Of a DNA stretch of 64,000 nt, positions 38,699 through 47,948 are shown piece by piece. A program made the translations under genes and the position numbers. The stretch's first letter is position 1. Each line of letters opens with the position of its first letter. The notes beneath the pieces were generated by a model that ran no database searches, was not told the origin of the DNA, and worked only from the letters and a program-made list of their open reading frames with translations. Location of the stretch: the NCBI GenBank assembly GCA_016791205.1, contig JAEUNH010000242.1, positions 1-64,000 on the forward strand, given 5' to 3'. Origin of the DNA: Rhodocyclaceae bacterium (GTDB taxonomy: Bacteria > Pseudomonadota > Gammaproteobacteria > Burkholderiales > Rhodocyclaceae).

Positions 38699-39513
38699 AC
38701 TTCGATGCCGATCGTTTCAAGCGGGAAGAGCGCATTGGCTACAACCTGATTGCCGCGCGCTACGCCGAGAGCGCCGTCCTGCGCAGCAGCCTCAACGTCG
38801 CCCTGCTCGACGCCGCCGACCTGCGGCCGGGCCAGGCCGTGCTCGACCTGGCGAGCGGCCCGGGGGTGCTGGCGCGCGAGGCGGCGCGGAAAGCGGCAGG
38901 CGGCCTGGTGGTGGCGAGCGACATTGCCGAGCAGGCGCTGGCCGAGGGGCGCCGGCGTGAGCCGGCCGGCAGCCTGCAGTTCGCCGCCGCCGATGCGGAG
39001 CGACTGGCTTTTGCCGACGGGGCCTTCGACCGCGTGCTGTGCGGCCTCGGCCTGATGTTCTTCCCCGACGTGCCGCGGGCGCTGGCGGAAATGCGCCGCG
39101 TGCTGAAGCCGGACGGCCTCGCCGTGTTCTCGGTATGGGGCGAGGAGGCGCGCGCGCCGCTGGTGTCCTGTGCCCTGCAGTGCATCCGCCGCATCCTGCC
39201 GCCGCCGAAGGCCGAACGCCTGTCGCCCTTCCGCTTCGGCCAGCCGATCCTCTTGCGGCAGGCGCTGGAGGGGGCGGGCTTTGTCGGCATCGAGCTGCAC
39301 CTGCATGCTCTCCGCTGTGCCTTCGACTCGCCGCAGGCCTACTGGCAGGCCTTCCGCGACCTGGCCGGCGGCGCGGCGGCAGGCTTGTCGCGCCTGCCGG
39401 AAGCGACCGTGACGCGGCTGGCGGAAGAAGTGGCGCGGGAGCTGGCGCCCTGCCGGCAGGGCACGGGCTATGTGGTGCAAAGCGAAGTGCTGATCGCCGT
39501 TGCACGGGTATAA
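38695..39513 (+). CDS. Class I SAM-dependent methyltransferase
   Basis: A 272-residue methyltransferase. The SAM-binding motif I is VLDLASGPGVLAREAA, motif II-like AADAERLAFADGAFDRVLC, and LPEATVTRLAEEVARELAPC closes the protein. It resembles ubiquinone/menaquinone-type methyltransferases in the core, but no target can be named. It starts at TTG 38695, overlapping the preceding stop. A promoter for the next gene lies within its last codons. Confidence 0.85.
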   Translation: MNFDADRFKREERIGYNLIAARYAESAVLRSSLNVALLDAADLRPGQAVLDLASGPGVLAREAARKAAGGLVVASDIAEQALAEGRRREPAGSLQFAAADAERLAFADGAFDRVLCGLGLMFFPDVPRALAEMRRVLKPDGLAVFSVWGEEARAPLVSCALQCIRRILPPPKAERLSPFRFGQPILLRQALEGAGFVGIELHLHALRCAFDSPQAYWQAFRDLAGGAAAGLSRLPEATVTRLAEEVARELAPCRQGTGYVVQSEVLIAVARV

Positions 39514-39514
39514 T
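39509..39514 (+). promoter_or_regulatory. Consensus -10 element for the RNase II-family gene
   Basis: A perfect TATAAT lies over the stop of the methyltransferase gene and would start RNA near 39521, giving a 22-nt leader to the ATG at 39543. No convincing -35 was found at the right distance. Confidence 0.5.
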
Positions 39515-39542
39515 TCGCCCGTCCCTCCCGCAACGATTCCCG

Positions 39543-41438
39543 ATGAATATCCTGTTCGAAGAGGACGGCGCCTTCAAGGCCGGCACCGTGCTCGCCGACA
39601 ACACGACCTCGCTCCAGGTCGAAACCAGCACCGGCAAGCGCGTCAAGGTGAAGGCCGCCAACGTGCTGCTGCGCTTTGCAGCCCCTGCGCCGGGCGAACT
39701 GGTCGAGCGGGCCGAGGCGGAATCGGAAGACATCGAGCCGGAGTTCCTCTGGGAGGTCTGCGGCGAGGCCGAATTCGGCTTCGAGGAACTGGCGCGGGAA
39801 TATTGCGGCCGCGCCCCGCAGCCGGTCGAGGCGGCGGCCATCCTGCTGCGGCTGCATGCCGCGCCGATTCATTTCCATCGCAAGGGCAAGGGCCGCTTCC
39901 GCAAGGCGCCGCCCGAGATCCTCAAGGCGGCGCTGGCCGGGCTGGAGAAGAAGCGCCAGCAGGCGCTGGCCATCGAGCGCATGGCCGGCGAACTCCAGGC
40001 CGGCATTCTGCCGGCCGAGTTTTCGCCGCAGCTGAAATCCCTGCTCTACAGGCCGGACCGCAACCGGCCCGAGACCAAGGCTCTGGAGCTGGCCTGTGCC
40101 GAGAGCGGCCTGTCGGTCCCCCGCCTGCTGGCGAACTGCGGCGCGATTCCTTCCAGCCACGATTACCATTTCGAGCGCTTCCTCTTCGAGCATTTTCCGC
40201 AGGGCACCGGCTTCGGCGAGTATGAAGTGCCGCAGGTGCCGGAGGACCTTCCGCTTGCGGAAGTTCAAGCGTTTTCCATTGACGATGCCGCAACGACCGA
40301 GATCGACGATGCCTTCTCGGTCACGCCGCTGGACGGCGGCGGCTGGCGCATCGGCATCCACATCGCCGCGCCCGGGCTGGGCATCCGGCCCGATTCGGCG
40401 CTGGGCGACATCGCCCGCTGCCGGCTGTCCACGGTGTACATGCCCGGCCGCAAGATCACCATGCTGCCGGAGGAGGTGGTCGAGCGCTTCACGCTGTCGG
40501 CCGGGCGCGACTGCCCGGCGCTGTCGCTGTATCTCGAGGTCGGGCCGGATTACGCCGTGCGCGGCACCCGGAGCCGCATCGAACGGGTGCCGGTGGCGGC
40601 CAACCTGCGCCATCACGACATCGAGCCGCTGTTCAACGAGACGACGCTGGCCGAGGGCGGCCCGGAGTTCGCCTTCAAGCGCGAGCTGACCCTGCTGTGG
40701 GAGTTCGCCAGCGTGCTGGAGGCCGGCCGCGGCAAGCCCTCGGCCAACCCGCAGAACCCGGAGTTCAGCTTCCACGTGGACTGGCGCGAGCCGGAAGGCC
40801 GCGTCGACATCGTTCCGCGCCGGCGCGGCTCCCCTCTCGACAAGCTGGTGGCCGAACTGATGATCGCCGCCAACGCCGGCTGGGGCAAGCTGCTGGCCGA
40901 GGCCCAGGTGGCGGCCATCTACCGCGTGCAGGCCGCCGGCAAGGTGCGCCTGACCACCGCCGCCCTCTCCCACGAGGGCCTCGGGGTCGACTGCTACGCC
41001 TGGTCGAGCTCGCCGCTGCGCCGCTACGTGGATCTGGTCAACCAGTGGCAGCTGCTGGCCCATCTCTCCGGCGAGACGCCGCCCTTCACGGCGCGCTCCG
41101 AAGCCCTGCTTTCGGCCATGCGCGACTTCGAGCTCACCTATGCCGCCTATGCCGAGTTCCAGCGCGGCATGGAGCGCTACTGGTGCCTGCGCTGGCTGCA
41201 GCAGGAAGGGGTGGAGGCGCAGCCGGCCCGCGTCGTGCGCGAGAGCCTGCTGCGCCTGGAGCGCCTGCCGCTGTATTTGCGCTGCCCTTCGCTGCCGGCC
41301 AGCGCGCCGCGCACCCGGATCAGCGTCGCCGTTACGGCCATCGACCTGCTGGCGGCCGACGCGCAGTGTCGCTATCTGGCGACGCTGGCCGAGGCCGACG
41401 GCGACGACTCTATCGAAGACGCCGACATTCCGGAGTAG
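39543..41438 (+). CDS. RNB-domain exoribonuclease (RNase II family)
   Basis: A 631-residue nuclease. An N-terminal region (1-~230) with an OB-like start (FEEDGAFKAGTVLADNTTSLQVE) is followed by the RNB catalytic domain: DDAATTEIDDAFSV holds the metal-binding aspartates, IHIAAPGLGI and SSSPLRRYVDLVNQWQL complete it. The S1 domain at the C-terminus is shortened relative to E. coli RNase II. It degrades RNA from 3' to 5'. Betaproteobacteria usually carry this form beside tonB and aroE. Confidence 0.92.
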   Translation: MNILFEEDGAFKAGTVLADNTTSLQVETSTGKRVKVKAANVLLRFAAPAPGELVERAEAESEDIEPEFLWEVCGEAEFGFEELAREYCGRAPQPVEAAAILLRLHAAPIHFHRKGKGRFRKAPPEILKAALAGLEKKRQQALAIERMAGELQAGILPAEFSPQLKSLLYRPDRNRPETKALELACAESGLSVPRLLANCGAIPSSHDYHFERFLFEHFPQGTGFGEYEVPQVPEDLPLAEVQAFSIDDAATTEIDDAFSVTPLDGGGWRIGIHIAAPGLGIRPDSALGDIARCRLSTVYMPGRKITMLPEEVVERFTLSAGRDCPALSLYLEVGPDYAVRGTRSRIERVPVAANLRHHDIEPLFNETTLAEGGPEFAFKRELTLLWEFASVLEAGRGKPSANPQNPEFSFHVDWREPEGRVDIVPRRRGSPLDKLVAELMIAANAGWGKLLAEAQVAAIYRVQAAGKVRLTTAALSHEGLGVDCYAWSSSPLRRYVDLVNQWQLLAHLSGETPPFTARSEALLSAMRDFELTYAAYAEFQRGMERYWCLRWLQQEGVEAQPARVVRESLLRLERLPLYLRCPSLPASAPRTRISVAVTAIDLLAADAQCRYLATLAEADGDDSIEDADIPE

Positions 41439-41449
41439 AATTCGGACTC

Positions 41450-42373
41450 ATGCCTTCACCTGGCGCCGCCACGCTGCCGCAAAGCATGAGTCTGAAACTC
41501 GGCTGGCCCGAGCCGCTTTCCCGCATGGACCCCGCCCGCCGCGGCTTCACGCTGGCCCTCGTTGCCTCGGTCGCCTTCCACGCCGTCCTGCTGTCGATCC
41601 ACTTCAAGCTGCCCGACAAGGTATCGCGTCTGACCCAGGAGACGCTCGAAGTGGTGCTGGTCAATGCCAAGAGCGCGAGGAAGCCCGACAAGGCCCAGGC
41701 CCGCGCCCAGGCCAACCTCGATGGCGGCGGCAACACCGACGAGAACCGCCGCGCCAGGACGCCGCTGCCGGCCGCCCAGCAGGTGCAGCCGGGCGACAGC
41801 CTGATGGAGGCGCAGCGCCGGGTGCAGGAACTGGAAGTCCAGCAGCAGAGGCTGCTGGCCCAGGCCAAGAGCAAGCAGGCCATCCAGGCCGAGTCGCGGC
41901 GCGCCGAGGTGCAACCCGAGCAGCCCAGCGTGCGCGGCGCCGATTTGGCGCAAAGCGCCCTGGCCATCGCCCGCATGGAAGCGCAGATCGAGCGCCAGAT
42001 CGAGGAATACAACAAGCGGCCGCGCAAGAAGTTCATCGGCGCCCGCACCGAGGAGTACGCCGCCGCGCAGTACCTGGAGGACTGGCGCCAGAAGGTCGAG
42101 CGCGTCGGCAACCTCAATTATCCGGAGGCGGCCAAGGGCCGGCTCTACGGCAACCTGCTGCTCTACGTCGAGATCAAGGCCGACGGCTCGCTGGAGAGCG
42201 TCGAGGTGCGGCGTTCTTCCGGCCACAAGATCCTCGACGAGGCGGCCATGCGCATCGTCCGCATGGCCGCCCCCTACGGCAGTTTTTCCGCCGAACTGAA
42301 GCGCCAGACCGACATTGTCGCCTTCGCCCGCACCTGGGTATTCACCAAGGCCGATCGGCTGACGTCGGAATGA
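41450..42373 (+). CDS. TonB-family protein
   Basis: A 307-residue protein. A cytoplasmic start, one membrane segment (FTLALVASVAFHAVLLSI), a coiled-coil periplasmic middle (MEAQRRVQELEVQQQRLLAQAK, then IARMEAQIERQIEEYNK), and the TonB C-terminal domain (RVGNLNYPEAAKGRLYGNLLLYVEIKADGSLESVEV). No proline-rich linker of a classical TonB and no exbB/exbD nearby. TAGAAT at 41436-41441 sits 8 nt before the ATG. Its stop overlaps the aroE start. Confidence 0.88.
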   Translation: MPSPGAATLPQSMSLKLGWPEPLSRMDPARRGFTLALVASVAFHAVLLSIHFKLPDKVSRLTQETLEVVLVNAKSARKPDKAQARAQANLDGGGNTDENRRARTPLPAAQQVQPGDSLMEAQRRVQELEVQQQRLLAQAKSKQAIQAESRRAEVQPEQPSVRGADLAQSALAIARMEAQIERQIEEYNKRPRKKFIGARTEEYAAAQYLEDWRQKVERVGNLNYPEAAKGRLYGNLLLYVEIKADGSLESVEVRRSSGHKILDEAAMRIVRMAAPYGSFSAELKRQTDIVAFARTWVFTKADRLTSE

Positions 42374-43191
42374 CGGACAGGTATGCCGTCATCGGCAACC
42401 CCATCGCGCACTCCAAGTCGCCGCAGATCCACGCCGTCTTCGCCAGACAGACTTTTCAGGACATGCGCTATGAGGCCCTGCTGGCGCCGCTGGACGGCTT
42501 CGCGCAGAGCGTGCGCGCCTTCGCCGCCGCGGGCGGCCGCGGCCTGAACGTCACCGTGCCCTTCAAGCTCGAGGCCCATGCCCTGGCCGACACCCGCTCG
42601 CCGCGCGCCGAGGCGGCGAAGGCGGTAAACACCCTGCTGTTCTCGGCCGCCGGCATCCATGGCGACAATACCGACGGCGTTGGGCTGGTGGCGGACCTGA
42701 CGCGCAACCTCGGCGTCCAGCTTGCCGGCAAGCGCCTCCTGCTGCTCGGCGCCGGCGGCGCGGCGCGCGGCGTGCTCCTGCCCCTGCTGGAACAGCGGCC
42801 GGCGGCCTTGTTCCTGGCCAACCGCACGGCGGACAAGGCGCGGGCGCTGGGCGACGAATTCGCCGCGCGGGCCGGCGCCTGCCGGATCGAGTCCGGCGGC
42901 TTCGCGGCGCTTGCCGGCCGCCAGTTCGATCTGGTCATCAACGCCACCGCCGCCGGCCTGAGCGACGCGGCGCCGTCCTTGCCCGACGGGCTCTACGCTC
43001 CGGGCAGCCTGGCCTACGACATGGTCTACGGCCGCGAGACGCCGTTCCTGGCGGCGGCGCGGGCGAAGGGCGCGGCGCGGTGCGCCGACGGGCTGGGCAT
43101 GCTGGTCGAGCAGGCGGCCGAATCCTTTTTCCTCTGGCGCGGCGTGCGGCCGCCGACGGCGCCGGTGCTCGATCAGTTGCGGGGCGCATGA
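42370..43191 (+). CDS. aroE: Shikimate dehydrogenase
   Basis: A 273-residue AroE. Substrate-binding SKSPQIH is at the N-terminus, catalytic lysine is in NVTVPFK and aspartate in GDNTDGVG, and the NADP loop is LLLGAGGAARGVLLPL with NRT. It reduces 3-dehydroshikimate in the aromatic amino-acid pathway. Overlaps tonB and mtgA by 4 nt each (ATGA). Confidence 0.96.
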   Translation: MTDRYAVIGNPIAHSKSPQIHAVFARQTFQDMRYEALLAPLDGFAQSVRAFAAAGGRGLNVTVPFKLEAHALADTRSPRAEAAKAVNTLLFSAAGIHGDNTDGVGLVADLTRNLGVQLAGKRLLLLGAGGAARGVLLPLLEQRPAALFLANRTADKARALGDEFAARAGACRIESGGFAALAGRQFDLVINATAAGLSDAAPSLPDGLYAPGSLAYDMVYGRETPFLAAARAKGAARCADGLGMLVEQAAESFFLWRGVRPPTAPVLDQLRGA

Positions 43192-43883
43192 AACCAGTCT
43201 GGCGCTGGAGCCGGCGGGTGCTGGCTGTATTGGTACTGCTCGTCATCGCCTGGCAGGGCTGGTATCTGGGGTGGGTGGTGTGGTGGAAATTCGCCGACCC
43301 GGACATGACCAGCTTCATGTCGCTGCGCCTGGACGAGCTGCGCGAGAAGGATCCGCGCGCGGAACTGAAGAAGCAGTGGGTGCCCTATGCGCGCATCTCG
43401 GCCCACCTCAAGCGCGCGGTGGTTGCCGCCGAGGACGCCAAGTTCTCCGAGCACGAGGGCTTCGACTGGGAGGGCATCCAGAAGGCGCTGGAAAAGAACC
43501 AGAAGAAGGGCAAGATCGTCGCCGGCGGCTCGACCATCTCCCAGCAGCTGGCCAAGAACCTGTTCCTCTCCGGCACCAAGACGCCCTGGCGCAAGGCGCA
43601 GGAGGCCATCATCACCCTGATGCTGGAGGCGGTGCTGGACAAGCGTCGCATCCTCGAGATCTACCTCAACGTGGTCGAGTGGGGCTCCGGCGTGTTCGGC
43701 GCCGAGGCAGCGGCCCGCCATTACTACGCCATCCCTGCCGTCCAGCTCTCGGCCGAGCAGGCGGCGCGGCTGGCGGTGCTGCTGCCCAACCCGCGCAAGT
43801 TCGGCCGCCTGCCCAACTCGCCCTACCTCGCCGCCCGCAGCCAGGTCATCCTCGGCCGCATGAGCTCGGCCGACATTCCATAA
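43188..43883 (+). CDS. mtgA: Monofunctional peptidoglycan transglycosylase
   Basis: A 231-residue glycosyltransferase-51 enzyme. One N-terminal membrane anchor (VLAVLVLLVIAWQGWYLGWVVWW). The catalytic glutamate is in AAEDAKFSEHEGFDW and the second motif in GGSTISQQLAKNLFLS, followed by RKAQEAIITLMLEAVLDKRRILEIYLN. It polymerises lipid II into glycan strands at the periplasmic membrane face. Last gene of the tonB-aroE-mtgA set. Confidence 0.96.
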   Translation: MKPVWRWSRRVLAVLVLLVIAWQGWYLGWVVWWKFADPDMTSFMSLRLDELREKDPRAELKKQWVPYARISAHLKRAVVAAEDAKFSEHEGFDWEGIQKALEKNQKKGKIVAGGSTISQQLAKNLFLSGTKTPWRKAQEAIITLMLEAVLDKRRILEIYLNVVEWGSGVFGAEAAARHYYAIPAVQLSAEQAARLAVLLPNPRKFGRLPNSPYLAARSQVILGRMSSADIP

Positions 43884-43908
43884 TTTGATCGCTTCGCGCG
43901 ATCAAATT
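43882..43908 (+). terminator. Perfect palindrome at the mtgA stop
   Basis: AATTTGATCG (43882-43891) is repeated inverted as CGATCAAATT (43899-43908) around a 7-nt loop, starting inside the TAA stop codon. No T-tract follows, so it may be a 3'-end stabiliser or an operator overlapping the mgtE promoter. Confidence 0.5.
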
Positions 43909-43911
43909 CCT

Positions 43912-43955
43912 TACAATCCGCCATCCGCCGCGCTTCACGGCGCGGCCCATTTTTT
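43912..43955 (+). promoter_or_regulatory. mgtE promoter and leader hairpin with T-tract
   Basis: TACAAT (43912-43917) is a likely -10, giving a start near 43924. Immediately after it a GC-rich hairpin (CCGCCGCG at 43925-43932 against CGGCGCGG at 43938-43945, with a bulge) is followed by CCCATTTTTT. This looks like an intrinsic terminator in the mgtE leader, 11 nt before the start codon, and may attenuate magnesium transporter expression. Confidence 0.5.
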
Positions 43956-43965
43956 CAGTGGTGCC

Positions 43966-45408
43966 ATGGCCGACATCGAGGATCTCCGTCAGAGCGAGGA
44001 CGTCCAGCAGGAACTGCGCGAGGTGCAGGAGCTGCTGGCGCGCCATCGCGTCGTCGAGGGCCTGGTGCATCGCCAGCAGATGCCGCGCCACGAGCTGGTC
44101 GAGAACCTGGTGCACAAGCAGCACATCGCCGAGCTGCGCGCCAAGCTCGACGAGCTGCACCCGGCCGACATCGCCTACATCCTCGAGGCGCTGCCGCTCG
44201 ACGAGCGCCTCTTCGTCTGGGACCTGGTCAAGGCCGAGCGCGACGGCGAGATCCTGCTGGAGGTCTCCGATGCGGTGCGCGAGACCCTCATCGAGGCGAT
44301 GGACTCGCACGAGCTGGTTGCCGCCACCGAGCAGCTCGACACCGATGAAATCGCCGACCTGGCGCCGGACCTGCCCAGCGAGGTCATGCAGGACGTCTTC
44401 CGCGCGCTCTCCGTCGAAGAGCGCGAGCAGCTGCGCGCGGCGATGTCCTACGACGAGGATTCGGTCGGCGCCCTGATGGACTTCGAGGCGGTGTCGGTGC
44501 GCGAGGACGTCACCCTGGAGGCGGTGCTGCGCTACCTGCGCCGCTTCGACGAGCTGCCCGACCACACCGACCAGCTCTTCGTGGTCGACCGCGAGGAGCG
44601 CCTGCAGGGCGTGCTGCCCCTCGACCTGCTGCTGGTCACCGATCCGGACGAGATGGTCTCCAACATCATGGCCGACGAGCCGCTGACGCTGGAGCCGGAC
44701 GAGAAGGCGCAGACGGCGGCGCAGGCCTTCGAGCGCTACGACCTGGTCTCGGCGCCGGTGGTGGACAAGGACGGCAAGCTGGTCGGCCGGGTAACGGTGA
44801 ACGCGGTGGTGGACTACATCCGCCAGGCGACCGAAACGGAGCAGCTCTCGCGCGCCGGCCTGCGCGAGGGCGAGGACATTTTCGCCTCGGTGTGGGACTC
44901 GGTGAAGAACCGCTGGTCGTGGCTGGCCGTGAACCTCGTCACCGCCTTCGTCGCCTCGCGGGTGATCGGCGCCTTCGAGGGCTCGATCGAGAAGCTGGTG
45001 GCGCTGGCGGCGCTGATGCCCATCGTCGCCGGCATCGGCGGCAACTCGGGCAACCAGACCATCACCATGATCGTGCGCGCGATGGCCCTCGGCCAGGTGC
45101 AGCAGGAAAGCGCCCGGGTGCTGCTGCGCAAGGAGATCGGCGTGGCGATGGTGAACGGCCTGATCTGGGGCAGCCTGCTCGGCTTCGTCGCCTGGTGGCT
45201 CTACCGCAGCGTGCCGCTCGGGCTGGTGATGACGGCGGCGATGTCGCTGAACCTGATCGTCGCCGCCTCGGTCGGCGTCGCCGTGCCGCTGCTGCGCCAG
45301 CGCCTGGGCTACGACCCGGCGATCGGTTCCAGCGTGATGATCACCGCCGTGACGGACTCAGGCGGCTTTTTTATCTTTCTTGGCCTCGCCACCCTCTTCC
45401 TGCTGTAG
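43966..45408 (+). CDS. mgtE: Magnesium transporter MgtE
   Basis: A 480-residue MgtE. The cytoplasmic N domain (VQQELREVQELLARHRVVEGL onward), two CBS domains (from about 165 to 290) that sense Mg2+, and five membrane segments with GIGGNSGNQT and the pore motif. The start at 43966 follows a GGTGCC site and is chosen over an upstream in-frame ATG at 43885 that sits in the leader. Its last 51 nt overlap the convergent GNAT gene. Confidence 0.95.
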   Translation: MADIEDLRQSEDVQQELREVQELLARHRVVEGLVHRQQMPRHELVENLVHKQHIAELRAKLDELHPADIAYILEALPLDERLFVWDLVKAERDGEILLEVSDAVRETLIEAMDSHELVAATEQLDTDEIADLAPDLPSEVMQDVFRALSVEEREQLRAAMSYDEDSVGALMDFEAVSVREDVTLEAVLRYLRRFDELPDHTDQLFVVDREERLQGVLPLDLLLVTDPDEMVSNIMADEPLTLEPDEKAQTAAQAFERYDLVSAPVVDKDGKLVGRVTVNAVVDYIRQATETEQLSRAGLREGEDIFASVWDSVKNRWSWLAVNLVTAFVASRVIGAFEGSIEKLVALAALMPIVAGIGGNSGNQTITMIVRAMALGQVQQESARVLLRKEIGVAMVNGLIWGSLLGFVAWWLYRSVPLGLVMTAAMSLNLIVAASVGVAVPLLRQRLGYDPAIGSSVMITAVTDSGGFFIFLGLATLFLL

Positions 45409-46014
45409 GGGGTGGGCGAGCGTTTCGGCGGCGTTCGCGAAGGCTTCGGTGAACGTCCGGGCCGCGAGGAACTGCGACTTCAGCGCCAGATCGAACAGGC
45501 CGACGCGGTCGTCGATCATTTCCTCCGTGAAGCTCAGCGGGTCGCCGGCCGGCACGCGAAGATGCGCTTCCACCTCGTTGGCGTCGGTGACGATCTCCAT
45601 CCCGGCCTTGCGCGCGATGTGCATCATGGCGGCGTTCTCGTGCAGGCAATGCACGAACAGCGTGCGGATGCGATGGTTGCGGCAGTATTCGTAGGCGCGC
45701 CGGTAGAGCGCCGTGCCGACGCCCTCGCCGCGGTGGCCGGGGGCGACGCTGACGCCGAACTCGGCGATCTCCCCGCGCAGCCCGAGGTGCGCCACGCCGG
45801 CCAGCTCGAGCCTGTCGTCGAAGACGCCGAACACCGCATCGTGCTCGAAGTCGAGCGAATCGACGTATTGCATCAGCGTGGCCTCGCTGATGGCGTGCTC
45901 GAAGCGCAGGCGCAGATCTTCCTTGTCCAGCGCCAGGAAGTGGCGGCGCAGGGCTTCGCGGTTGGTCTCGGACAGCGGCAGGACGGGAATCGTGTGCATG
46001 ATCGTTTCGGACAC
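45358..46014 (-). CDS. GNAT acetyltransferase
   Basis: A 218-residue protein with a GNAT core: acetyl-CoA loop VSVAPGHRGEGVGTALYRRA and C-terminal strand AAMMHIARKAGMEIV. The remaining C-terminal third is helical and lysine-rich. Substrate unknown. A second start at 45999 is possible. Its 3' end overlaps mgtE by 51 nt, so the last 17 codons of both genes are read from opposite strands of the same DNA. Confidence 0.86.
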   Translation of the reverse strand: MSETIMHTIPVLPLSETNREALRRHFLALDKEDLRLRFEHAISEATLMQYVDSLDFEHDAVFGVFDDRLELAGVAHLGLRGEIAEFGVSVAPGHRGEGVGTALYRRAYEYCRNHRIRTLFVHCLHENAAMMHIARKAGMEIVTDANEVEAHLRVPAGDPLSFTEEMIDDRVGLFDLALKSQFLAARTFTEAFANAAETLAHPLQQEEGGEAKKDKKAA

Positions 46015-46041
46015 TAACCGCTATCTTCTCGGCAAGGCAAC

Positions 46042-47319
46042 CTAATAACTTGAGAAAATTTCCTCCGCCGCGGCGCAGGTGGCGGCGAGATCGGCATCCG
46101 AGTGCGCCGCCGAGACGAAGCCGGCCTCGAAGGCGGAAGGGGCGAAATACACGCCCTTGTCCAGCATGGCGTGGAAGTAGCGGTTGAAGGCTTCCTTGTC
46201 GCATTCCATCACCTCGGCGTAGCTGGTCGGCGGCGCGGCGCGGAAATACAGGCCGAACATGCCACCCACCGCCTGGGTGCTGAAGCTTACGCCGTGCTTT
46301 TTCGCTTCTGCCTGCAAGCCGTCCATCAGGCGCTGCGTTTTGGCGGCGAGCTGCTCGTAGAAACCGGGCTGCGCGACCAGCTTCAGCGTCGCCAGCCCGG
46401 CCGCCACCGCCACCGGGCTGCCCGACAGGGTGCCGGCCTGGTACACCGGCCCGAGCGGGGCGATCTTCTCCATGATGTCGCGGCGTCCACCGAAGGCGCC
46501 CACCGGCATGCCGCCGCCGATCACCTTGCCCAGGGTGGTGAGGTCGGGACGAATGCCGTAACGCCCCTGCGCGCCGGTCAGGCCGACGCGGAAACCGGTC
46601 ATCACCTCGTCGAAGATCAGCACCGTGCCGTGCTGTGTACACAGGCGACGCATGGCTTGCAGGAATTCCGGCTTCGGCGCGATCAGGTTCATGTTGCCGA
46701 CCACCGGCTCGACGATCACCGCGGCAATCCGGCTGCCGATCCTGGCGAAGGTGTCTTCGAGCTGCTGCGCGTCGTTGTAGTCGAGCACCAGGGTGTGCTT
46801 GGCAAAGTCGGCCGGCACGCCGCCGGAGGAAGGGTTGCCGAAGGTGAGCGCGCCGGAGCCGGCCTTGACCAGCAGGCTGTCGGCGTGGCCGTGGTAGCAG
46901 CCCTCGAACTTGACGATGGCGTCACGTCCGGTGAAGCCGCGCGCCAGGCGGATGGCGCTCATGGTCGCCTCGGTGCCGGAAGAGACCAGACGCACCATGT
47001 CGAGCCCGGGCAGCAGTTGCGTCAGCAACTCGGCCATCTCCACCTCGGCCTCGGTCGGCGCGCCAAAAGTCAGTCCCCGTGAGACGGCGACCTGGACGGC
47101 CTCCTGCACCTGCGGATGGGCGTGGCCCAGCACCAGCGGGCCCCAGGAGCCGACATAGTCGATATAGCGCTTGCCGTCGGCGTCCCAGGCGTAGGCGCCC
47201 TCCCCGCGCGTGAAGAAGCGCGGCGTGCCGCCTACCGAGCGGAAGGCGCGCACCGGCGAGTTGACCCCGCCGGGGATGGTTTTCTGGGCGCGGAGGAAAA
47301 GGTCCTGGTTCTTGCTCAT
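46042..47319 (-). CDS. hemL: Glutamate-1-semialdehyde 2,1-aminomutase
   Basis: A 425-residue aminomutase. The N-terminal [20 protein letters not shown] and the pyridoxal-phosphate lysine in [17 protein letters not shown] are diagnostic. VEPVVGNMN and [12 protein letters not shown] are also conserved. It makes 5-aminolevulinate, the first committed tetrapyrrole. Its start overlaps the thiE stop by 4 nt, so heme and thiamine genes share a transcript here. Confidence 0.97.
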   Translation of the reverse strand: MSKNQDLFLRAQKTIPGGVNSPVRAFRSVGGTPRFFTRGEGAYAWDADGKRYIDYVGSWGPLVLGHAHPQVQEAVQVAVSRGLTFGAPTEAEVEMAELLTQLLPGLDMVRLVSSGTEATMSAIRLARGFTGRDAIVKFEGCYHGHADSLLVKAGSGALTFGNPSSGGVPADFAKHTLVLDYNDAQQLEDTFARIGSRIAAVIVEPVVGNMNLIAPKPEFLQAMRRLCTQHGTVLIFDEVMTGFRVGLTGAQGRYGIRPDLTTLGKVIGGGMPVGAFGGRRDIMEKIAPLGPVYQAGTLSGSPVAVAAGLATLKLVAQPGFYEQLAAKTQRLMDGLQAEAKKHGVSFSTQAVGGMFGLYFRAAPPTSYAEVMECDKEAFNRYFHAMLDKGVYFAPSAFEAGFVSAAHSDADLAATCAAAEEIFSSY

Positions 47320-47948
47320 GACGTGACTCGTTCTTGAAAGAGTGAAGTGAAGGCGGCGGCGCGGGCGCGGATGTCGGGCGCCTCGAACAGGTCGGTGATC
47401 ACCGCCAGGAGGTCGACGCCGGCGGCGAGGAGTTGCGGGGCGTTCTGCAGGGTGATGCCACCGATGGCGCAGACCGGCAGGCCGAGTTCGGCGCGGGCCT
47501 GGGCCGGCAAGGCCAGCGGCGCACGCACGGCGGCCGGCTTGGTCGGCGAGGCGAAGAAGCTGCCGAAGGCAACGTAGTCGGCGCCGTTCCGCTTGGCTTC
47601 CCGTGCCCGCTCCATCGCGTCGTAGCAGGAGACGCCGAGCAGGCGTCCCGGCCCCAGGGCGGCGCGGGCGGCGGCCAGATCGCCGTCCTCGCGTCCCAGA
47701 TGGGCGCCGTCGGCGCCGATCTCCAGGGCCAGCCCCAGGTCGTCATTGACGATCAGCGGCGCGCCGAATTCACGGCAGAGACCGAGCAGGGCCCCGGCCT
47801 GCTCCCGCCGCTGGGCGCCGTCCGCGCCCTTGTTGCGGTATTGCAGCAGCCTGGCGCCGCCCAGCAAAGCCGCCCGGGCGCGCCGCAGCAGCTCGGCGGT
47901 GTCGGCGAGATCGGGGGTGAGGGCGTAAAGGCCGCTAAGCCGTGCCAT
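47316..47948 (-). CDS. thiE: Thiamine-phosphate synthase
   Basis: A 210-residue TIM-barrel enzyme. [18 protein letters not shown] and the pyrophosphate loop [12 protein letters not shown] are characteristic, as is [18 protein letters not shown]. It joins the thiazole and pyrimidine halves of thiamine. The start at 47948 overlaps thiD by 14 nt. Confidence 0.94.
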   Translation of the reverse strand: MARLSGLYALTPDLADTAELLRRARAALLGGARLLQYRNKGADGAQRREQAGALLGLCREFGAPLIVNDDLGLALEIGADGAHLGREDGDLAAARAALGPGRLLGVSCYDAMERAREAKRNGADYVAFGSFFASPTKPAAVRAPLALPAQARAELGLPVCAIGGITLQNAPQLLAAGVDLLAVITDLFEAPDIRARAAAFTSLFQERVTS

